Shown piece after piece: positions 1-13,363 of a stretch of 64,000 bases of DNA. Numbering within the stretch: the first letter of the stretch is position 1; each line of letters opens with the position of its first letter. The notes under the pieces are model-generated. The model ran no database searches, had not been told where the DNA came from, and saw nothing but the letters and a program-made list of their open reading frames with translations. The translations under genes were made by a program, and so were the position numbers. Source of the DNA: Flavisolibacter longurius (GTDB taxonomy: Bacteria > Bacteroidota > Bacteroidia > Chitinophagales > Chitinophagaceae); NCBI GenBank assembly GCA_013327885.1, contig JABUMY010000001.1, forward strand, positions 546,132 to 610,131. Reading direction: 5' to 3'.

Positions 1-53
1 CACCTTCACCACCTATCTTTATACCTGTAGCGCTTAGGCTGCAAAAATGTGTT

Positions 54-509
54 ATGCTGAAAAATCTTCTTCCTTTTGTTTTGTTTGTCAGCCTTGTTGT
101 GCTGGCTGCCTGTAACCGGAAAGTAGCCACCGAAAGCAACGCCGCACCATTGCTGACAGGAACATGGGAACTGCGGGAAGACCAGCGGGGCATGATGCCC
201 ACCCGCCAGCACGAGCCGGGCAGCGGTACCCGCTACCAGTTCACCCAAACCGACTACGAGTATTTTGTAGAAGGTGCCTTGGACAAAAAAGGAACCTACA
301 AGGTAGAAGCCGATCCCACCGTTGAAAAAGAGGTAGGCCTTCAATTGCCGGCAGGCCAGTTTACGCACCGCATTGTATTTGACGATGACACAACTGCCAC
401 CAAAACATTTTTCCGTGTAGCCGGCGATACCCTTGTTTTTCTGTCAGGCTTTTTCCCTGTTGATGGCGGCAGCCGGTTTACCTATCTTAAAATTTCGGGG
501 AAAGAGTAG
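54..509 (+). CDS. small lipocalin-like lipoprotein
   Basis: A 151-residue protein of unknown function. It begins with a lipoprotein signal peptide ending in the lipobox LAAC (Cys20), so it should be lipid-anchored in the outer or inner membrane. The mature part contains a 'LTGTWELRED' motif near residue 35, typical of small Bacteroidota lipocalin-like lipoproteins in which a beta-barrel opens with GxW. The remaining sequence alternates short beta-type stretches with TG/GD turns. The ATG was chosen because the lysine and hydrophobic signal segment follow directly. The next gene on this strand lies over 500 bases downstream, so it is probably expressed alone. Lipoprotein assignment is firm; the fold is inferred from the GTWEL motif only. 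Confidence 0.8.
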   Translation: MLKNLLPFVLFVSLVVLAACNRKVATESNAAPLLTGTWELREDQRGMMPTRQHEPGSGTRYQFTQTDYEYFVEGALDKKGTYKVEADPTVEKEVGLQLPAGQFTHRIVFDDDTTATKTFFRVAGDTLVFLSGFFPVDGGSRFTYLKISGKE

Positions 510-1071
510 CAATGCTCATTTTAGAAAAGGAAACCTGGAAACGAAAAGCAATGCCAACTGAACGATCATGGTTTTAACGTTGCGAACGCTGTGTATTCTC
601 CGTGTCCGTTGTGACCCCATGACGTCGCAATAAACAACAGTTACCAATACCCGATAACGTTTGCACCCCACAACTATCATCGTATAACTAACCTGCCGTC
701 GCGATGCCGGCCTAGATTGCGCAGGATAGCTAACTTGGAGCGAGTAGGAAAAATTCACGCCTTCTCTTTTGCATTATAGCTGCTTCCACTACACAAATAA
801 GCAAAGCTGCGATACTTCTCAGCGCAGAAAAATTTACAAACATCGATAATGTATAGAAAAAAAGAATAATACCTACTGATGACCGTTACTTCTTTTGATC
901 CTCTTTTCCAACTCATGCAGGAATAATGGCAGTTCATGCACAAACCAGCGGCACTGCTGGCAGTAATTCGGTGAAGGGCTTTTAGTTTTGGTCAAAATCA
1001 GTGTACGCCTACGGGTTGCATTGGTGCTGAAACGAAACCTAGTTTTTAAAATAATCCTTAATCGACTGTTT
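510..1071. other. intergenic region, no gene recognised
   Basis: I see no convincing coding frame on either strand here. The short open frames are rich in Arg and Cys and have no recognisable start context. The 84 bases before the ATG at 1072 are open in the downstream gene's frame, but the added residues would be basic and non-signal-like. Confidence 0.5.
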
Positions 1072-2148
1072 ATGCGCAAAACCATTACTTTTTTTGCCCT
1101 TACTGCTCTTCTGCTTTCCATCTCTACGGTTTCCTTCGCCAAAATCTGGCGGGTGAACAATAACAACAGCGTAACGGCTGACTTTACTTCGCTTTCCGAG
1201 GCCCATACCGGCGCTGCCGAAGGCGATACGTTGCACGTCGAAGGCTCTCCCTTTAGCTACGGAAGTGTTACGCTAACAAAAAGGCTGGTGATCCTGGGTG
1301 CCGGTTATTTCCTGGAGGAATATCCTACGGCGCAAGCACTGGCCCAGACCTCTAAATCCGATAACATTACCATCTATGCCAGTGCGGCCGGTACGGTTAT
1401 CATGGGTCTTGACTTCAGGGCCAATGGCATCACTGTTCACGCCAACGATATTGTGATCCGGCGTAACCGCTTTTCATCGCCTGGTAACGGGCTTCACGAC
1501 TGGAGCACCGGTACCGTATCACTAAACAGCCATCAAAGCAATGGCAATCTCCCCGTAAACAATATTATCATCTCGCAGAACTACGGGTTAAAGGTCGATG
1601 TGAACTATGCTTCCACAGGCCTCCTGATCACCAATAATTTCCTGGCTACCAACGCAGGCAGTGGGGAGAACAACAACTCGCTGGTGGTAGGCATGCATGC
1701 CAATGCGGTGGGCATTATCCAGAACAATATTTTGCGCCGTGGCCGGCTAAGCGCTTTCAACAGCAGTATCACCAATAATATCATGGTGAATGGAACCTTT
1801 GATGGTACCGGCAACCTGGTTGCCAACAACATTGGTAACGGTACACAATTCGGCACTACCAATGGCAACAAGAGCAACGTGGACATGACCGCTGTTTTTG
1901 TGGGCACCGGAACAGATATCACCACCGATGGCCAGTGGAAGCTGAAAGTGGGTTCGCCAGCGATTGGCGCCGGTTACGGACACACCACGCAAAACCCTGT
2001 TGATGCCGGTATGTTCAGCGGTTACACGCCTTATGTGCTGGCCGGTCTGCCCCCCATTCCTGCCATTTATTATTTTGAGAACAAGCCGGTGGGCAGCGAT
2101 ACAGATCCCATCTCTGTTACCATCAAAGTAAAATCGATCGCTAACTAA
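1072..2148 (+). CDS. secreted right-handed beta-helix protein
   Basis: A 358-residue exported protein. The ATG at 1072 is preferred over an in-frame GTG 84 bases upstream because it directly begins a clean signal peptide (about 23 residues, ending SFA). The mature part has Asn-rich rungs such as 'ITVHANDIVIRRNRFSS', 'NNIIISQNYG', 'LLITNNFLA' and 'GIIQNNILRRG', the hallmark of parallel beta-helix proteins of the pectate-lyase-like superfamily. No catalytic residue set can be assigned. There is no T9SS C-terminal domain, so it probably ends in the periplasm or outer membrane. It lies 147 bases upstream of the giant surface protein, which suggests a shared role in a surface structure. Confidence 0.75.
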   Translation: MRKTITFFALTALLLSISTVSFAKIWRVNNNNSVTADFTSLSEAHTGAAEGDTLHVEGSPFSYGSVTLTKRLVILGAGYFLEEYPTAQALAQTSKSDNITIYASAAGTVIMGLDFRANGITVHANDIVIRRNRFSSPGNGLHDWSTGTVSLNSHQSNGNLPVNNIIISQNYGLKVDVNYASTGLLITNNFLATNAGSGENNNSLVVGMHANAVGIIQNNILRRGRLSAFNSSITNNIMVNGTFDGTGNLVANNIGNGTQFGTTNGNKSNVDMTAVFVGTGTDITTDGQWKLKVGSPAIGAGYGHTTQNPVDAGMFSGYTPYVLAGLPPIPAIYYFENKPVGSDTDPISVTIKVKSIAN

Positions 2149-2295
2149 GGCAACTGCTTTTACCATGCGTCCGGCCGGTGCCGGACCGCTTTTTCCTTGC
2201 AAAGCCCGGGTCAACCATCCTGCCTTTGCCTTCGCACCTATTTTTCATCAGGCTTCTTTTTACCCCGGAGAAGCACCTAACCATCCTGCATTGCT

Positions 2296-5200
2296 ATGAG
2301 TAATGTACGCTTTCTTGCAACCCTTTGTTTTTTCTTCCTGCTTACATTCTGTGCACGCCAACAGGCCAGTGCACAGAACGTGACCCGGGTAGAATATTTT
2401 GTCAATACAGATCCCGGCTTTGGAAAAGGAACGTCTGTGCCGCTGACGGCGTCTGCCGATGTTACCACTTCTTTCCAGGTGCCGGTTAACAGCCTGGCCA
2501 ACGGTTTTCACCGGCTCTATGTCCGCAGCTATGTGGCGCCGTATAAGATCAGCGCCGATACTTTGTGGAGAGGTGGCTGGTCGCTGACCCATGTTCGCCA
2601 GTTGTACAAATCAACAGTGCTGGCAAATAATAGTGTGACCCCCAACGTTACAGAAGGTGAGTATTTTATTGATGCCGATCCTGGCTTTGGGAAAGGGAAA
2701 AAAATCCCGCTGACGCCTGGCGTCAACCTTGCCAACCTCAGTTTTACGTTTGATGTAACCGGCCTCACTGCCGGCTTTCATCATTTGTATGCCCGCTTTA
2801 AAAACGCGGCCGGCGACTGGGGGCATACGGCCAGGCGCACCCTCTACAAAGAAGTGATTGCCGTAAACAGCAGCACACCGCCCAATATTGTACAGGGCGA
2901 ATATTTTATTGACACGGACCCTGGCTTCGGCAAGGGAAAACCTATTCCCATTACGCCGGGCAGCGATCTTTCCGGCGTTACCCTGATGGCAGATCTGTCT
3001 TCGGTAAGCGAAGGCTTTCACCGTATTTATGCCCGTTTCAAAGACGCGACCGGTCATTGGAGTCTTACCAACGTTCGCACCTTCTACAAGGAAAAAATAA
3101 AACAAAGCGGTGCCACCCTGCCCAACGTGGTGAAGGTGGAATATTATATTGATACAGATCCTGGTTTTGGCAACGGAAAAGCGGTTCCCGTTACGCCTGC
3201 AACAGACCTGGACAATCTCCTGTTCAATGTGGACATGAGCAATGTATCAATAGGCAATCACCGCATTTATGTACGGGCACAGGATGCCAAAGGCGTATGG
3301 AGCCTTACCAGCACCGGGTCTTTTGAAGTAAAAGCACCGGGAGAAACCATCATTACGGTAGGTGCCCTGCCAGACACGGTTTGCGCCGGCGCCCCGTTTG
3401 ATATTCCCTTCACCACCAACATGCCATTTGGTTCCAATAACGTGTATACGGCACAGTTATCCAACAGCAGCGGCAGTTTTGCCAGCCCTGTCAACATTGG
3501 AACTTTGTCCGGTGCAGCAGCCGATACCATTAAAGCTACCTTGCCGGCCAATACGGCCCTGGGGGCAGGCTATCGCATTCGCATTGTGGCCAGTTCGCCG
3601 CTGGATACCAGTGGCCCCAGCAGCCGGCCGCTTTATGTGAACCGTGTGCCTGAACAAACCTTCAGTATTACGGGTAAGGCCGAGACCTGCCTGGGAACCG
3701 AAGCCTACGGCATGACAGTAGCGCAACAAACCGTTTCGTATACCTGGGACCTTACCGGCGGCGGCAGCTTTGATACCACCGGCGCCACCACCAACGTGGT
3801 TTGGAACACCCCGGGGCTTTATACGTTATCTGTAACAACAGCCAACGGCTGCGGCAACGGCGTTGTGCGTACGTTACAGGTGCGTGTTTTTGGTGCAGTG
3901 CCCACACAGGTGCCTGTCATTACTACCAATGGTCGCCAGTTATCCATCCCGCAGATCAATGCGGCACAGGGTGTGAACAGCAACCAGTGGTACAAAGATG
4001 GCGTGGCCATCAGCGGTGCCACCTCAACTTCCTATACGGCTACCGCCGATGGACAATACACCGTGGCCTATGCCAATTCTTGCGGTGCAGGCACACAATC
4101 GGCGCCTGTTACCATCAGGAGCACCTCACCGGAGTTTGTGCTCAATGGCGATGCCCTGGCAGAAGATGAAAATTGCTTTTTGCTGACGCCAAATGCCGGC
4201 AACAAATGGGGCTCTGTCTGGTACACAAGCTTTATTGATCTGAAGGAAAATTTTGACTTCAGTTTTAAGCTGTTTCTTGGTACCAGCGACGCCGGTGCCG
4301 ATGGCGTTGCCTTTGTATTGCAGCCCAACAGCACGGCGACCGGCAGCGGTGGCGGTGGATTGGGTTATGATGGCATCAAGCCTTCGCTGGCGGTGGAGTA
4401 CGATACCTATCGCAACGATGATCCTGTGTTTGATCACATCGGTATTCATAAGAACGGCGACTATACCAGCGCCGGTGCCCTTGTGAGTCCCGTGCAGGCG
4501 CATGTGACCAACGCCAATATCGAAGACGGCAAGTGGCATACGACCCGCATTGTTTGGAATGCCGCTGCCAAGACCATGATCGTTTATTTCGACAGCACCG
4601 AACGCATTACCTACACGGGAGATATTGTTGCCAACATTTTCAACGGCAACTCCCAGGTGTACTGGGGCTTTACCGGTGCTACCGGCGGCTCCGCCAACCT
4701 GCAGAAGTTCTGTGTAGATTCTTCTTCGTTTGGCTTGTATAAGGAAATACAGACTGTTACGTTTGACAGCATTCCCGACAAGGTATTTGGCGATGCGCCG
4801 TTTGCCATAAATGCTGTGGCTTCCTCCGGTTTGCCGGTAGCGTACAGTATCATCAGCGGCCCGGCAACCCTTGCCGGTAATGTACTGACCATTACCGGTG
4901 CAGGCACTATAAAAGTGCTGGCCCGCCAGGAGGGTGACACGGCCTACCACAGTGCTACTGCAGAACGCAGCTTTACCGTTGCTAAAGCAGCGGCTACCGT
5001 TTCGCTTGGAAACCTGGTGCAGCCTTACACTGGTTCCGTAAGACAGGCATTTGCCACTACCCAACCGACAGGTTTGCCTGTGACATTTACCTACAATGGC
5101 AGCAACAGCGCACCCGTCAACGTGGGTGAATACGAAGTAGTGGCTACTATCAACCACGCCAACTATAACGGCACGGCAACAGGTACGCTGCGCATTGAAA

Positions 5201-8200
5201 AAGCGGCGCAAAGCATCAACCTGCAAGCCCTACCCGACGTTTACCTGGGTACAGAGCCGTTTGCCGTCAAAGCAACCGCCACCTCCGGCCTGAAAGTAGA
5301 ATTAACACTCACCAGCGATCCGGCCGGTATGGCGTCGCTCACCGGCGATGTGGTAACGGTTACAGGTACTGGTAAAGTGGCAATCGTGGCCAACCAGCCC
5401 GGTAATGCCAATTACAACGCGGCCACGCAGGTGTCGGATACCTTCCTTGTGAGTAACCCGCCACCGTCGATGGTGTATGTTTCCGGTACGGCCGAGCAGC
5501 CCAACACGGTGAGTGTGCAGAAGAATAGCATCAACAACGTTATCCTGAGGGTGGCCATCAAAACCACCGGTGCCTGGAATCCGATCAAACCGGTGTTTGC
5601 CTTCTCTACTAACGGCTCTACCAATGCAGCCCAGGACATCAGCAAGGCGAAGCTGTATTTCACCGGTGGCAGTGATGTGTTCTCTTCGTCCACACTGGCC
5701 GGCAGCGTGACTTCGCCCAACGGCAGCTTCCAGCTAAGCAGCACACAGCCCCTGATTGGTGATACCACCAATTATTTCTGGCTGGTGTACGATGTGCCTG
5801 CCACTGCCGGCAACAGCCACCTGCTGGATGCCGAGCTGGTAAGCATCACGGCCAACGGCATCAAAACGCCAACGGTTTCAGCACCGGCAGGCAACCGTAA
5901 GATTTGCCCCACACCGGTGATTAGCGCCGATAAAACCACCATCTGTGCCGGTGCATCGGTAACGCTTACGTCGGATATCACTACCGGCATCAAGTGGTCG
6001 ACCGGTGAAACCACCGCTTCCATCACCGTTACCAAAGGCGGTACCTATACCGTGGTGTACAACGATGCCGAAGGTTGCTCCAGTACCTCGGCCGGTACCA
6101 CCATTTCGGTGAGCGGAAAGCCTTCCATCCTGGTATCCGGTGCCACAACCCTTTGCAGCGGCGATGCTACCCAGCTTTCGCTGAACGGTGTGACAAATGT
6201 GCAATGGTCAAGCGGACAAACAACCAACAGCATTTCGGTTTCGCCATCACAAACAACAAAATATAAAGTAACCTATACAACTGGCGCAGGCTGCACCTAT
6301 ACAGACAGTGTAACCATCAACGTTACCACTGCAACAGCACCAACGGCTGTGGGCAATATGCTGCCTGCCAATGGTGCCCTGGATGCATCCCTGCCACTGA
6401 ACCTTTCCTGGTCGCCTGGCAGCCATGCTTCCGACTACGACCTGTACATCTGGCCAACAGGCACGACCCGTCCGGCTACGCCTTCCGTACGAAGCATTAC
6501 GGCCATTAACTACCGTTACCAGGGTAGCCTTACTTATGGTATCAGCTACAACTGGCAGGTAGTGGCAAAGAACTCCTGCCTGCAAACCGCCGGGCCGGTG
6601 CAAACCTTCACACTGCGCCAGTTGCCTGACCTGCTTGTGCAGAACGTGAAAACGCCAGCCTTCCTTTATGCCAACCAACAATTGACAGTTAGCTGGGAAG
6701 TAAAGAACAACGGCGGCGGCAGTACCAATGCCCAAAGCTGGAAAGACGGCGTGTACCTCTCGCTGGACACGGTGCTGAACACCAATAACGACATCCTCCT
6801 CGGCACGGTAAACAATACCAGTTACCTGCCGGCCGGCCAAAGCTATGTGCAAAGCGCTGCCTTCTCTTTACCTGAGAACATGGCCGGTAGCTATTTTGTG
6901 CTGGTGGGAGCGGATGCCAGCCGGCAACTGCTGGAAAGCGACGAGGAAAACAACTATGCCGACAACGGCGGCGAGACGATGTTGAGTATTTCCATCCCGC
7001 CCAAGTCCGACCTTGTGGTAACCTCGATCGGCGCACCGGAATTCACCATCGGCGGCAGCAATATCACCGTAAATTATACCGTGATGAACAACGGCCAGGC
7101 CAATGCCGTGGGCCGCATGACCAAAGGCTACCCGTCGATCCATGGCAATACCATCAACGGTGTAATTCCGTGTATACTCACAGAGCAATACTGGAGAGAT
7201 GCGATTTATATTTCGAAAGATTCTGTCTTTAGTTTGAGCAAGTCAGAATTACTGCAGGACCTCTATATAGGCTTGCGGTCTTCAAAAACAGGTGTGCCTG
7301 CCTGTGAGGAATCCTTTACCTGGTACAGCAAAAAAGACTACCTGGAAAAAGACAGTACCTACAGCCGCGCCGTTGGGGTAAAGATCCCGCATAATTATGT
7401 GGGCAAGTACTTCATCTTTGTCATGACCGATCGTTATGACCTGGTGACAGAGCTGTCGGATATCAATAACCTGCAACGGACACCAGCCATCGAGATCACG
7501 CTGGCCCCGCCACCGGACTTAGTGGTAAGCAGTGTGAACGTACCGGCTGCTGCGCTTTCGGGTGCCAGCACGCCCATCAACTGGCAGGTGACCAACAGCG
7601 GTGCCAATAAACCGGTGGAAAACAACTGGAAGGATAAGATCTATATCTCCACCCACCCGGCTTTTGACCCGGCACAAAGTACGCTGGTGGCTACCGTAAC
7701 CAAAACCAGTGGCAACAACCTGAAGCCGGATTCATCCTACACCATGCCGTACAGCTTTAAGATGCCGGATGGCATTGCGGGCCAGTACTATGTGTACGTG
7801 CATACGGATGCGAACAATGAAGTGTTTGAATACACTTTCGATCACAACAACGTTCGCCGTTCGGCAACGCCCATAAACGTAGCCCTGGCCAACTATCCCG
7901 ACCTGCAGGTACAAACCATCCAGGTAAGCGATACCATCGAGGCGGGCCGGCCAACGGAAATTTCATGGACAGTGAAAAATGCTGGCGGTGCTAAAACAAG
8001 CGGTGCATGGCTGGATAAGGTGTACTGGTCGAGCACCTCCGATTGGCGGGCAGCGTCTTCCAGCGCACTGGCTACCACCAGCACAAACACCACCGTAGAT
8101 GCCCAGGGAACCTATACCCGCAAGGCAACCATCACTATTCCCAGGGGAGCTGCGGGTACCTTCTATCTCTTTGTGGTAGCGGATGTGGACGATAACGTGT

Positions 8201-11200
8201 ACGAACATACGAAAGAAGACAACAACGTGCTGCGTTATCACAATACGGCATCTGCCACCCCGGGCCAGGTGGTGGTGGTGCCCAACAAAGAGGCAGCCGA
8301 CCTAAGGGTGCTGGTGCTGAATGGTCCGGCTTCTACCGGCTCCGGCGACAGCATCACCGTCAACTGGACGGTGGCCAATATTGGCAATGCTGCGACAAGC
8401 ACCAATGTTTGGTACGACCGAATCTACCTGTCGGCCGATACCACGCTGGAAGTAACCGACACCTACCTGGGTGTGAAAATGCGCAGGGAGGTGCTGCCCA
8501 ACGGCGGCGTTTACAACGAGACGCACCGCGTGGCACTGCCCCATGGCATCAGCGGCACTTATTACCTGCTGCTCAAAGCCGACAATGATCGTTTTATCCG
8601 CAACGAAGACAGTGTTCGCAACAACCTGCGCTCTGCGGCCATTACCCTGGTGCCCACACCGGCCCCTGACCTGGTGATGGAGAACCTGACCATCTCACCC
8701 CAGTTGTTCAGCGGACAGCAGGTGAAACTGGAATTTACCGTGAAGAACCAGGGTACAGGCAATACCCGTACCGGCCGGTGGACAGAACAGTTCTATATCA
8801 GTGCAAGCCCCGAGCCAAGAGGTGGCGCCGGACTGGCTTCGTTCAGCCGCGTGGGCTCCCTGGCACCTAGTGGCAGCTATACCGATTCGGTGTTCCTGAC
8901 CATTCCGCCACAGCTTTCGGGCAACTACTACATCATTGGCGTGACCGATTATAAAGAAAATGTGTTTGAAGGGGAGAAGGAAAACAACAACGTAGGCAAA
9001 GCCCTGGTGAACCTGACCATTCCTTCACCGGCCAACCTGATGGTAAGCAACCTCCTGCTGCCGGAAGCTGTTACGCTGGGCGAAAGCATCAACCTAGCGT
9101 ATACGGTGAAGAATGTGGGTGACAACCCGGCCATCGGTACCCTGCGTGATGCCGTGCATCTTTCCGGCGACAAAACCTTTGACGGCGCTGCGGACAAGCT
9201 GCTGGTCAACAGGGACCGCCAGGTGATGATCAACCCTGGAGATTCCATTGTAACCACAATGACAACCCAGCTTCCGGGTATCCTGGAAGGGGCTTACTAT
9301 GGCATTGGAAGAACCAATACGACCCAATCCATTTCGGAAACATCCGTAAATGACAATACCAAAATAACCGATGGTCAATTGAATGTATCCATCCGGCAAC
9401 TGGCGTTGAATGTGACCGAGAATGGAGGTCTTTCCCGCAACAATTATCTCTATTACAAAGTGCAGGTAGGTGCCGATCTTGACCTGCTGGTAGACCTGAA
9501 AAGCAATCAGCTCAATGGTGCTAACGAAATGTATGTGGCCTACAACCGTGTACCGGCGCCCAACGATTATGACTACCTGTTTGAACGACCCAACAGCACC
9601 GAACAGCAGGTATTGGTGCCGGGTACACAGGCTGGCTACTACTATATCCTGGTGCGTACCACCACCAATTTTGGTGCGGCGCAGCAGGTAAAGCTCCTGG
9701 CACAGGCCCTGCCCTTTACCGTGCTTTCCGTTGCCCCGCAAAAAGTGGGTAAGAGCATTGTGACCACCGTGGTGAAAGGTGCCGGTTTCAAAACCGGAAC
9801 CCAGTTCACGATCAACACAACAGGCGGTACGGTTACGGGTAAGATCAAACGCCTGTACAACAGCATGAAAGCCGATGTGCAGTGGAACCTGACCAGCACA
9901 CCGGTAGGAACCTACACGGTGCATGCAAAATCGCCTACCAACGAAACCGTGCAACTGGCCAATGCGCTGATCGTAGAAACCTCTACCGGTTACCTGGTTG
10001 ACTATAACTACGTAGCGCCGAATTTCCTTCGGGTGGGAAGCAAAGGACACTACACCTTCTATTTCCAGAACAAGGGGAATGTAGATATCCCGCTGGTGCA
10101 GGGTGATGTAACGCTATTGACAAATGCAAACGTGGTAGAGCTGAAAGGTGCGGGTAAGATTCTGACCCGGAAGCAAATTGCAGACAAAGACAGTGTGCAG
10201 GGAGTGGAAGAATTTTATATGGAAGGCAATGGAAAAGTGGTGCCCTTTATCGCCCATCAACTGGCGCCGGGAGAAAGCTTCTCTATCAGCCTGGTGGTGA
10301 GCAACTTTACCTCGTCTACCTTCCCGGTACGCACAAGAGCCTACGGTTATTCCACTGATGACTTTATCCAGCGGCAGGCCGCCATTGCCGAAAACCTGCG
10401 CCAGTCAGTGCTCAATGGAAGTGCGCCGGTAAGCGATATGCCCGGTATGCGGGCACTGGCCGCCGACAGTGTGAAGTTTGTAGATTCCATCTTTGCCGTG
10501 TATTACAAAGCAAACCTGTTTACAAGAGAAGATGTGGCTGCGCTGCAAATCTATGGTTGCCCCACATGCTTTGGTGCAGGCCCCGACGACAGCACAGGGG
10601 TGAAGACATCGGGTTATACATTCAGTCCCGGCGCCAGCCCCGGCACGGCCAACTTTGCCAACGTAACCTTTGGCCCGGCCCAAACCATGCTCTGGGAGAT
10701 CAACAAGTACAGCGGTACGCCGGGAGGCAACCCCGGTTGGGATCTGGTACGTGCTACCGGTACGCTGGATATTACCGCCACGGAGCAATCGCCTTTCACC
10801 CTCTTTGTGGCTTCGCTGGATGCGAATAACTACCCGTCCTATCTCGATGGCTGGTACCCCGCCGGTGACACGGCCTGGACCATCGCTATCGCCGACGGCG
10901 GCATCACAGGCTTCGATCCGGCAAAATTCGTGATCGATACCAGCCTGTTTGTTGCCTACAACTATACGTACGGTGGCACCTTTAGCCTGGCCCTGCGGGG
11001 AACGGATTCCCTGGTGCTGAAATTCACTTCCTTTAAACCCGGCCCCGGACAGCCCGGTGTGCCCGGTGCTCCCGGTGGCTGGGGTAATCCCGGCTCACCC
11101 GGCGGCCCTGGTGGTCCTGGTGCTCCCGGTGGTCCTGGTGGATCCGGAGGTCCTGGTGCCCCTGGTGGCCCCGGTGGACCGGCTGGTCCGCAACTGCCTG

Positions 11201-13224
11201 GCGGTCCGCCACCACCCAACGGTCCCAATGGCCCGGATGGTCCGCCACCGCCACCACCCGGTACACCACCGCCACCGCCGCCCGGCACTCCGCCGGGAAC
11301 ACCACCCGCAACACCTCCGGGTACACCGCCCGGTCCTGGTCCAGGCCCCGGACCCGGTCCCGGAGGTCCTGGCCCCGGCAGCCCTGGGCCTGGAGGTCCT
11401 GGGCCTGGAGGTCCCGGTCCTGGTGGCCCTGGTCCCGGACCTGGTCCTGGCCCTGGCGGCGGCGTTCCTTGTGGTTCCGACAACATGGGTCAAAAAATGT
11501 GTGACTATTTCTTTACCACCACAGGCTGTATCCTGACCGGCATTGGTTGCTGGGGAACGTTTACAGTAGCAGGCGGCGGTATTCCGGGAGCCATCATCGG
11601 CGGTGCCGTTTGCGGACTGGGTGCAGCCAGTTGCTTGAACAGTATAGCCGGTTTGTTCGGGAAAGGAGGGAAGTCGCCGGTCTCGGTAGGTGGCGTGGAC
11701 CTGCTGGGGTGTATCGTAACCGATTTGAAAGCGCCTTCGCTTGGTACATTGGCGAACTGCGGCGGGCAGTATCTCTGTAACCAGGTGGTGAAGTCCTGCG
11801 ACCCGAACGATATCATTGGCCCGCAGGGTTACGGAACCGGTAAATATGTAGCAGCTACCAGCATGATGCCTTATACCATTCGTTTTGAGAACGACTCGAC
11901 CTTTGCCACGGCGCCTGCACAAAAAGTGGAGATCCGGCAAACACTCGACAGCGACATCAATCCCCTGTCATTCCGCTTACGGGATTTTGGGTTCGGTGAC
12001 TTTACGTTCAGTGTTCCGGAAAATGCTTCGGCTTATTTCAACACCGTTGACCTGCCCGATTCACTAGGTTACGACCTGCAGGTAACAGCCGGTATCGATA
12101 TAACGAAGAACGAAGCGTTCTGGATCCTGCAAACCATCGACCCGGCCACCGGCCTGGCACCGCTGGATGCGATGAAAGGTTTCCTGGCGATCAATGACGG
12201 ACTGGGAAGCGGCGAAGGCTTTGTGAGCTATTCGGTTCGTCCGAAAACAACCGTCGCTACCGGTGATATTGTACATGCTATTGCTTCCATCGTGTTCGAC
12301 ATCAACGAACCGATCGTAACGCCGCAGGTCTTTAACACCATCGACGCCGGAGCACCTTTGAGTAAGATGGAAGCCCTGCCGCCGGTGAGCGACACAGCGA
12401 TCACGCTGAAGTGGAGCGGCACTGACGATGCCGGCGGAAGCGGTGTGAGGGAATATGCCGTGTATGTCTCGGAAAACGGTGGTGCGTTCTCGTTATATCA
12501 AAAAAACATCCTGGATACAGCCATCCTCTTTATTGGCAAGCCAGGCAGCACCTACTGCTTCTTTACCCAGGCAACCGACAATGTACTGAATGCCGAGGAA
12601 CTGAAGAATGCTTGTGAGGCCGTAACGGTTGTAGGTTCAACCGGCCTGCCGGTAACCTTGTTACGCTTTAAAGGTGAGCAGGTGCGGACTGCCGTTGTGC
12701 TGAACTGGGCTACCGCCAATGAATCGAACAGCAAGCACTTTAATGTGGAGCGTTCGGTAGATGGGGTACGCTACGAGAAGATAGGGCAGGTGAAAGCTGC
12801 CGGCAACAGCACGCAGATACTCCAGTACAGCTTTACCGACAAAGAAGCGCTGGCACAAAACGCACCTGTTTTGTACTACCGCCTGCAGCAGGTGGATATT
12901 GACGAAGCGTACAGCTATTCTTCGGTGGTTCGCATCAATATCGGTGAGGTGAAGACGGAGAATGTGTTCCGTGTATTCCCCAATCCTTTTGTGAAAACCC
13001 TGACGCTGACCATCAGCACCCAAGGTGCCACCCGCAGCGAAGACAAGGTGGAACTGCTGACCGTTGATGGCCGCCTGTTGTACCAACGAAGCCTGGCGGC
13101 GCGCAGGAATGGTGTACCGGTGGTGTTGAGCGATCTTCCTGAACTGGCCTCGGGTGTTTACATCCTGAAAGCCCATGTGGGAGGGGAGGTTCTTTCCACC
13201 AAAGTATTCCGCCAAAAAGAATAG
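2296..13224 (+). CDS. giant T9SS-exported multidomain surface protein (lectin, CARDB, collagen-like)
   Basis: A 3,642-residue cell-surface or secreted protein. From the N-terminus: a signal peptide (about 1-26); four ~80-residue repeats with 'DPGFGKG' and 'GFHRIYARF' motifs (about 30-346); PKD/Ig-like domains; an L-type lectin-like domain (about 611-811, with 'DGVAFVLQ' and 'GGLGYDGI'); an MBG-type domain (about 898-969); further Ig-like segments; seven CARDB repeats (about 1444-2365), each starting 'PDLxV'; a Gly/Pro collagen-like tract (2916-3055); a hydrophobic Cys/Gly-rich segment (about 3070-3125); a conserved beta-domain beginning near 'SCDPNDI'; an FN3-like domain (about 3349-3449); and a type A T9SS sorting domain from about 3556 ('VFPNPF', 'LASGVYILK'). 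It is probably an adhesin or matrix protein. A terminator follows at 13251. The domain calls are motif-based and their borders approximate. Confidence 0.9.
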   Translation: MSNVRFLATLCFFFLLTFCARQQASAQNVTRVEYFVNTDPGFGKGTSVPLTASADVTTSFQVPVNSLANGFHRLYVRSYVAPYKISADTLWRGGWSLTHVRQLYKSTVLANNSVTPNVTEGEYFIDADPGFGKGKKIPLTPGVNLANLSFTFDVTGLTAGFHHLYARFKNAAGDWGHTARRTLYKEVIAVNSSTPPNIVQGEYFIDTDPGFGKGKPIPITPGSDLSGVTLMADLSSVSEGFHRIYARFKDATGHWSLTNVRTFYKEKIKQSGATLPNVVKVEYYIDTDPGFGNGKAVPVTPATDLDNLLFNVDMSNVSIGNHRIYVRAQDAKGVWSLTSTGSFEVKAPGETIITVGALPDTVCAGAPFDIPFTTNMPFGSNNVYTAQLSNSSGSFASPVNIGTLSGAAADTIKATLPANTALGAGYRIRIVASSPLDTSGPSSRPLYVNRVPEQTFSITGKAETCLGTEAYGMTVAQQTVSYTWDLTGGGSFDTTGATTNVVWNTPGLYTLSVTTANGCGNGVVRTLQVRVFGAVPTQVPVITTNGRQLSIPQINAAQGVNSNQWYKDGVAISGATSTSYTATADGQYTVAYANSCGAGTQSAPVTIRSTSPEFVLNGDALAEDENCFLLTPNAGNKWGSVWYTSFIDLKENFDFSFKLFLGTSDAGADGVAFVLQPNSTATGSGGGGLGYDGIKPSLAVEYDTYRNDDPVFDHIGIHKNGDYTSAGALVSPVQAHVTNANIEDGKWHTTRIVWNAAAKTMIVYFDSTERITYTGDIVANIFNGNSQVYWGFTGATGGSANLQKFCVDSSSFGLYKEIQTVTFDSIPDKVFGDAPFAINAVASSGLPVAYSIISGPATLAGNVLTITGAGTIKVLARQEGDTAYHSATAERSFTVAKAAATVSLGNLVQPYTGSVRQAFATTQPTGLPVTFTYNGSNSAPVNVGEYEVVATINHANYNGTATGTLRIEKAAQSINLQALPDVYLGTEPFAVKATATSGLKVELTLTSDPAGMASLTGDVVTVTGTGKVAIVANQPGNANYNAATQVSDTFLVSNPPPSMVYVSGTAEQPNTVSVQKNSINNVILRVAIKTTGAWNPIKPVFAFSTNGSTNAAQDISKAKLYFTGGSDVFSSSTLAGSVTSPNGSFQLSSTQPLIGDTTNYFWLVYDVPATAGNSHLLDAELVSITANGIKTPTVSAPAGNRKICPTPVISADKTTICAGASVTLTSDITTGIKWSTGETTASITVTKGGTYTVVYNDAEGCSSTSAGTTISVSGKPSILVSGATTLCSGDATQLSLNGVTNVQWSSGQTTNSISVSPSQTTKYKVTYTTGAGCTYTDSVTINVTTATAPTAVGNMLPANGALDASLPLNLSWSPGSHASDYDLYIWPTGTTRPATPSVRSITAINYRYQGSLTYGISYNWQVVAKNSCLQTAGPVQTFTLRQLPDLLVQNVKTPAFLYANQQLTVSWEVKNNGGGSTNAQSWKDGVYLSLDTVLNTNNDILLGTVNNTSYLPAGQSYVQSAAFSLPENMAGSYFVLVGADASRQLLESDEENNYADNGGETMLSISIPPKSDLVVTSIGAPEFTIGGSNITVNYTVMNNGQANAVGRMTKGYPSIHGNTINGVIPCILTEQYWRDAIYISKDSVFSLSKSELLQDLYIGLRSSKTGVPACEESFTWYSKKDYLEKDSTYSRAVGVKIPHNYVGKYFIFVMTDRYDLVTELSDINNLQRTPAIEITLAPPPDLVVSSVNVPAAALSGASTPINWQVTNSGANKPVENNWKDKIYISTHPAFDPAQSTLVATVTKTSGNNLKPDSSYTMPYSFKMPDGIAGQYYVYVHTDANNEVFEYTFDHNNVRRSATPINVALANYPDLQVQTIQVSDTIEAGRPTEISWTVKNAGGAKTSGAWLDKVYWSSTSDWRAASSSALATTSTNTTVDAQGTYTRKATITIPRGAAGTFYLFVVADVDDNVYEHTKEDNNVLRYHNTASATPGQVVVVPNKEAADLRVLVLNGPASTGSGDSITVNWTVANIGNAATSTNVWYDRIYLSADTTLEVTDTYLGVKMRREVLPNGGVYNETHRVALPHGISGTYYLLLKADNDRFIRNEDSVRNNLRSAAITLVPTPAPDLVMENLTISPQLFSGQQVKLEFTVKNQGTGNTRTGRWTEQFYISASPEPRGGAGLASFSRVGSLAPSGSYTDSVFLTIPPQLSGNYYIIGVTDYKENVFEGEKENNNVGKALVNLTIPSPANLMVSNLLLPEAVTLGESINLAYTVKNVGDNPAIGTLRDAVHLSGDKTFDGAADKLLVNRDRQVMINPGDSIVTTMTTQLPGILEGAYYGIGRTNTTQSISETSVNDNTKITDGQLNVSIRQLALNVTENGGLSRNNYLYYKVQVGADLDLLVDLKSNQLNGANEMYVAYNRVPAPNDYDYLFERPNSTEQQVLVPGTQAGYYYILVRTTTNFGAAQQVKLLAQALPFTVLSVAPQKVGKSIVTTVVKGAGFKTGTQFTINTTGGTVTGKIKRLYNSMKADVQWNLTSTPVGTYTVHAKSPTNETVQLANALIVETSTGYLVDYNYVAPNFLRVGSKGHYTFYFQNKGNVDIPLVQGDVTLLTNANVVELKGAGKILTRKQIADKDSVQGVEEFYMEGNGKVVPFIAHQLAPGESFSISLVVSNFTSSTFPVRTRAYGYSTDDFIQRQAAIAENLRQSVLNGSAPVSDMPGMRALAADSVKFVDSIFAVYYKANLFTREDVAALQIYGCPTCFGAGPDDSTGVKTSGYTFSPGASPGTANFANVTFGPAQTMLWEINKYSGTPGGNPGWDLVRATGTLDITATEQSPFTLFVASLDANNYPSYLDGWYPAGDTAWTIAIADGGITGFDPAKFVIDTSLFVAYNYTYGGTFSLALRGTDSLVLKFTSFKPGPGQPGVPGAPGGWGNPGSPGGPGGPGAPGGPGGSGGPGAPGGPGGPAGPQLPGGPPPPNGPNGPDGPPPPPPGTPPPPPPGTPPGTPPATPPGTPPGPGPGPGPGPGGPGPGSPGPGGPGPGGPGPGGPGPGPGPGPGGGVPCGSDNMGQKMCDYFFTTTGCILTGIGCWGTFTVAGGGIPGAIIGGAVCGLGAASCLNSIAGLFGKGGKSPVSVGGVDLLGCIVTDLKAPSLGTLANCGGQYLCNQVVKSCDPNDIIGPQGYGTGKYVAATSMMPYTIRFENDSTFATAPAQKVEIRQTLDSDINPLSFRLRDFGFGDFTFSVPENASAYFNTVDLPDSLGYDLQVTAGIDITKNEAFWILQTIDPATGLAPLDAMKGFLAINDGLGSGEGFVSYSVRPKTTVATGDIVHAIASIVFDINEPIVTPQVFNTIDAGAPLSKMEALPPVSDTAITLKWSGTDDAGGSGVREYAVYVSENGGAFSLYQKNILDTAILFIGKPGSTYCFFTQATDNVLNAEELKNACEAVTVVGSTGLPVTLLRFKGEQVRTAVVLNWATANESNSKHFNVERSVDGVRYEKIGQVKAAGNSTQILQYSFTDKEALAQNAPVLYYRLQQVDIDEAYSYSSVVRINIGEVKTENVFRVFPNPFVKTLTLTISTQGATRSEDKVELLTVDGRLLYQRSLAARRNGVPVVLSDLPELASGVYILKAHVGGEVLSTKVFRQKE
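11041..11460 (+). repeat. collagen-like Gly/Pro coding repeat
   Basis: A 420-base, very GC-rich stretch coding for residues 2916-3055 of the giant surface protein. The first half reads as GPG/APG/GPG triplets resembling collagen Gly-X-Y; the second half moves through polyproline '[10 protein letters not shown]' to alternating GPGP. The repeats are degenerate at the DNA level but could shrink or expand by slippage. The long open frames on the opposite strand here are composition artefacts. Confidence 0.9.
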
Positions 13225-13250
13225 AAGAACTGGAGTGTAGGTTGATAAGT

Positions 13251-13285
13251 AAAGGCTGTTTCGAAAGAAGCAGCCTTTTATTTTT
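13251..13285 (+). terminator. rho-independent terminator after the giant gene
   Basis: The stem AAAGGCTGTTTC / GAAGCAGCCTTT (one G-T pair) with a GAAA loop is followed by a T-rich run ending near 13285. It starts 27 bases after the stop codon of the giant surface-protein gene. Confidence 0.8.
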
Positions 13286-13363
13286 GCCCTACTCCTTTGT
13301 GGCTCTTTGCGTTCTTTGTGCCCCAACCACCTGGCCATCGAGCCAGCCATTTTACGCCAACAC

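Noticed and set aside
988..1071. Longer start for the beta-helix protein
   Set aside because: The 28 extra residues are basic and would bury the signal peptide that begins at 1072.
10962..11940. Long minus-strand and alternative-frame ORFs over the Gly/Pro tract
   Set aside because: They arise from the GC-rich repeat composition; the plus-frame giant protein is continuous and has clear domains on both sides.
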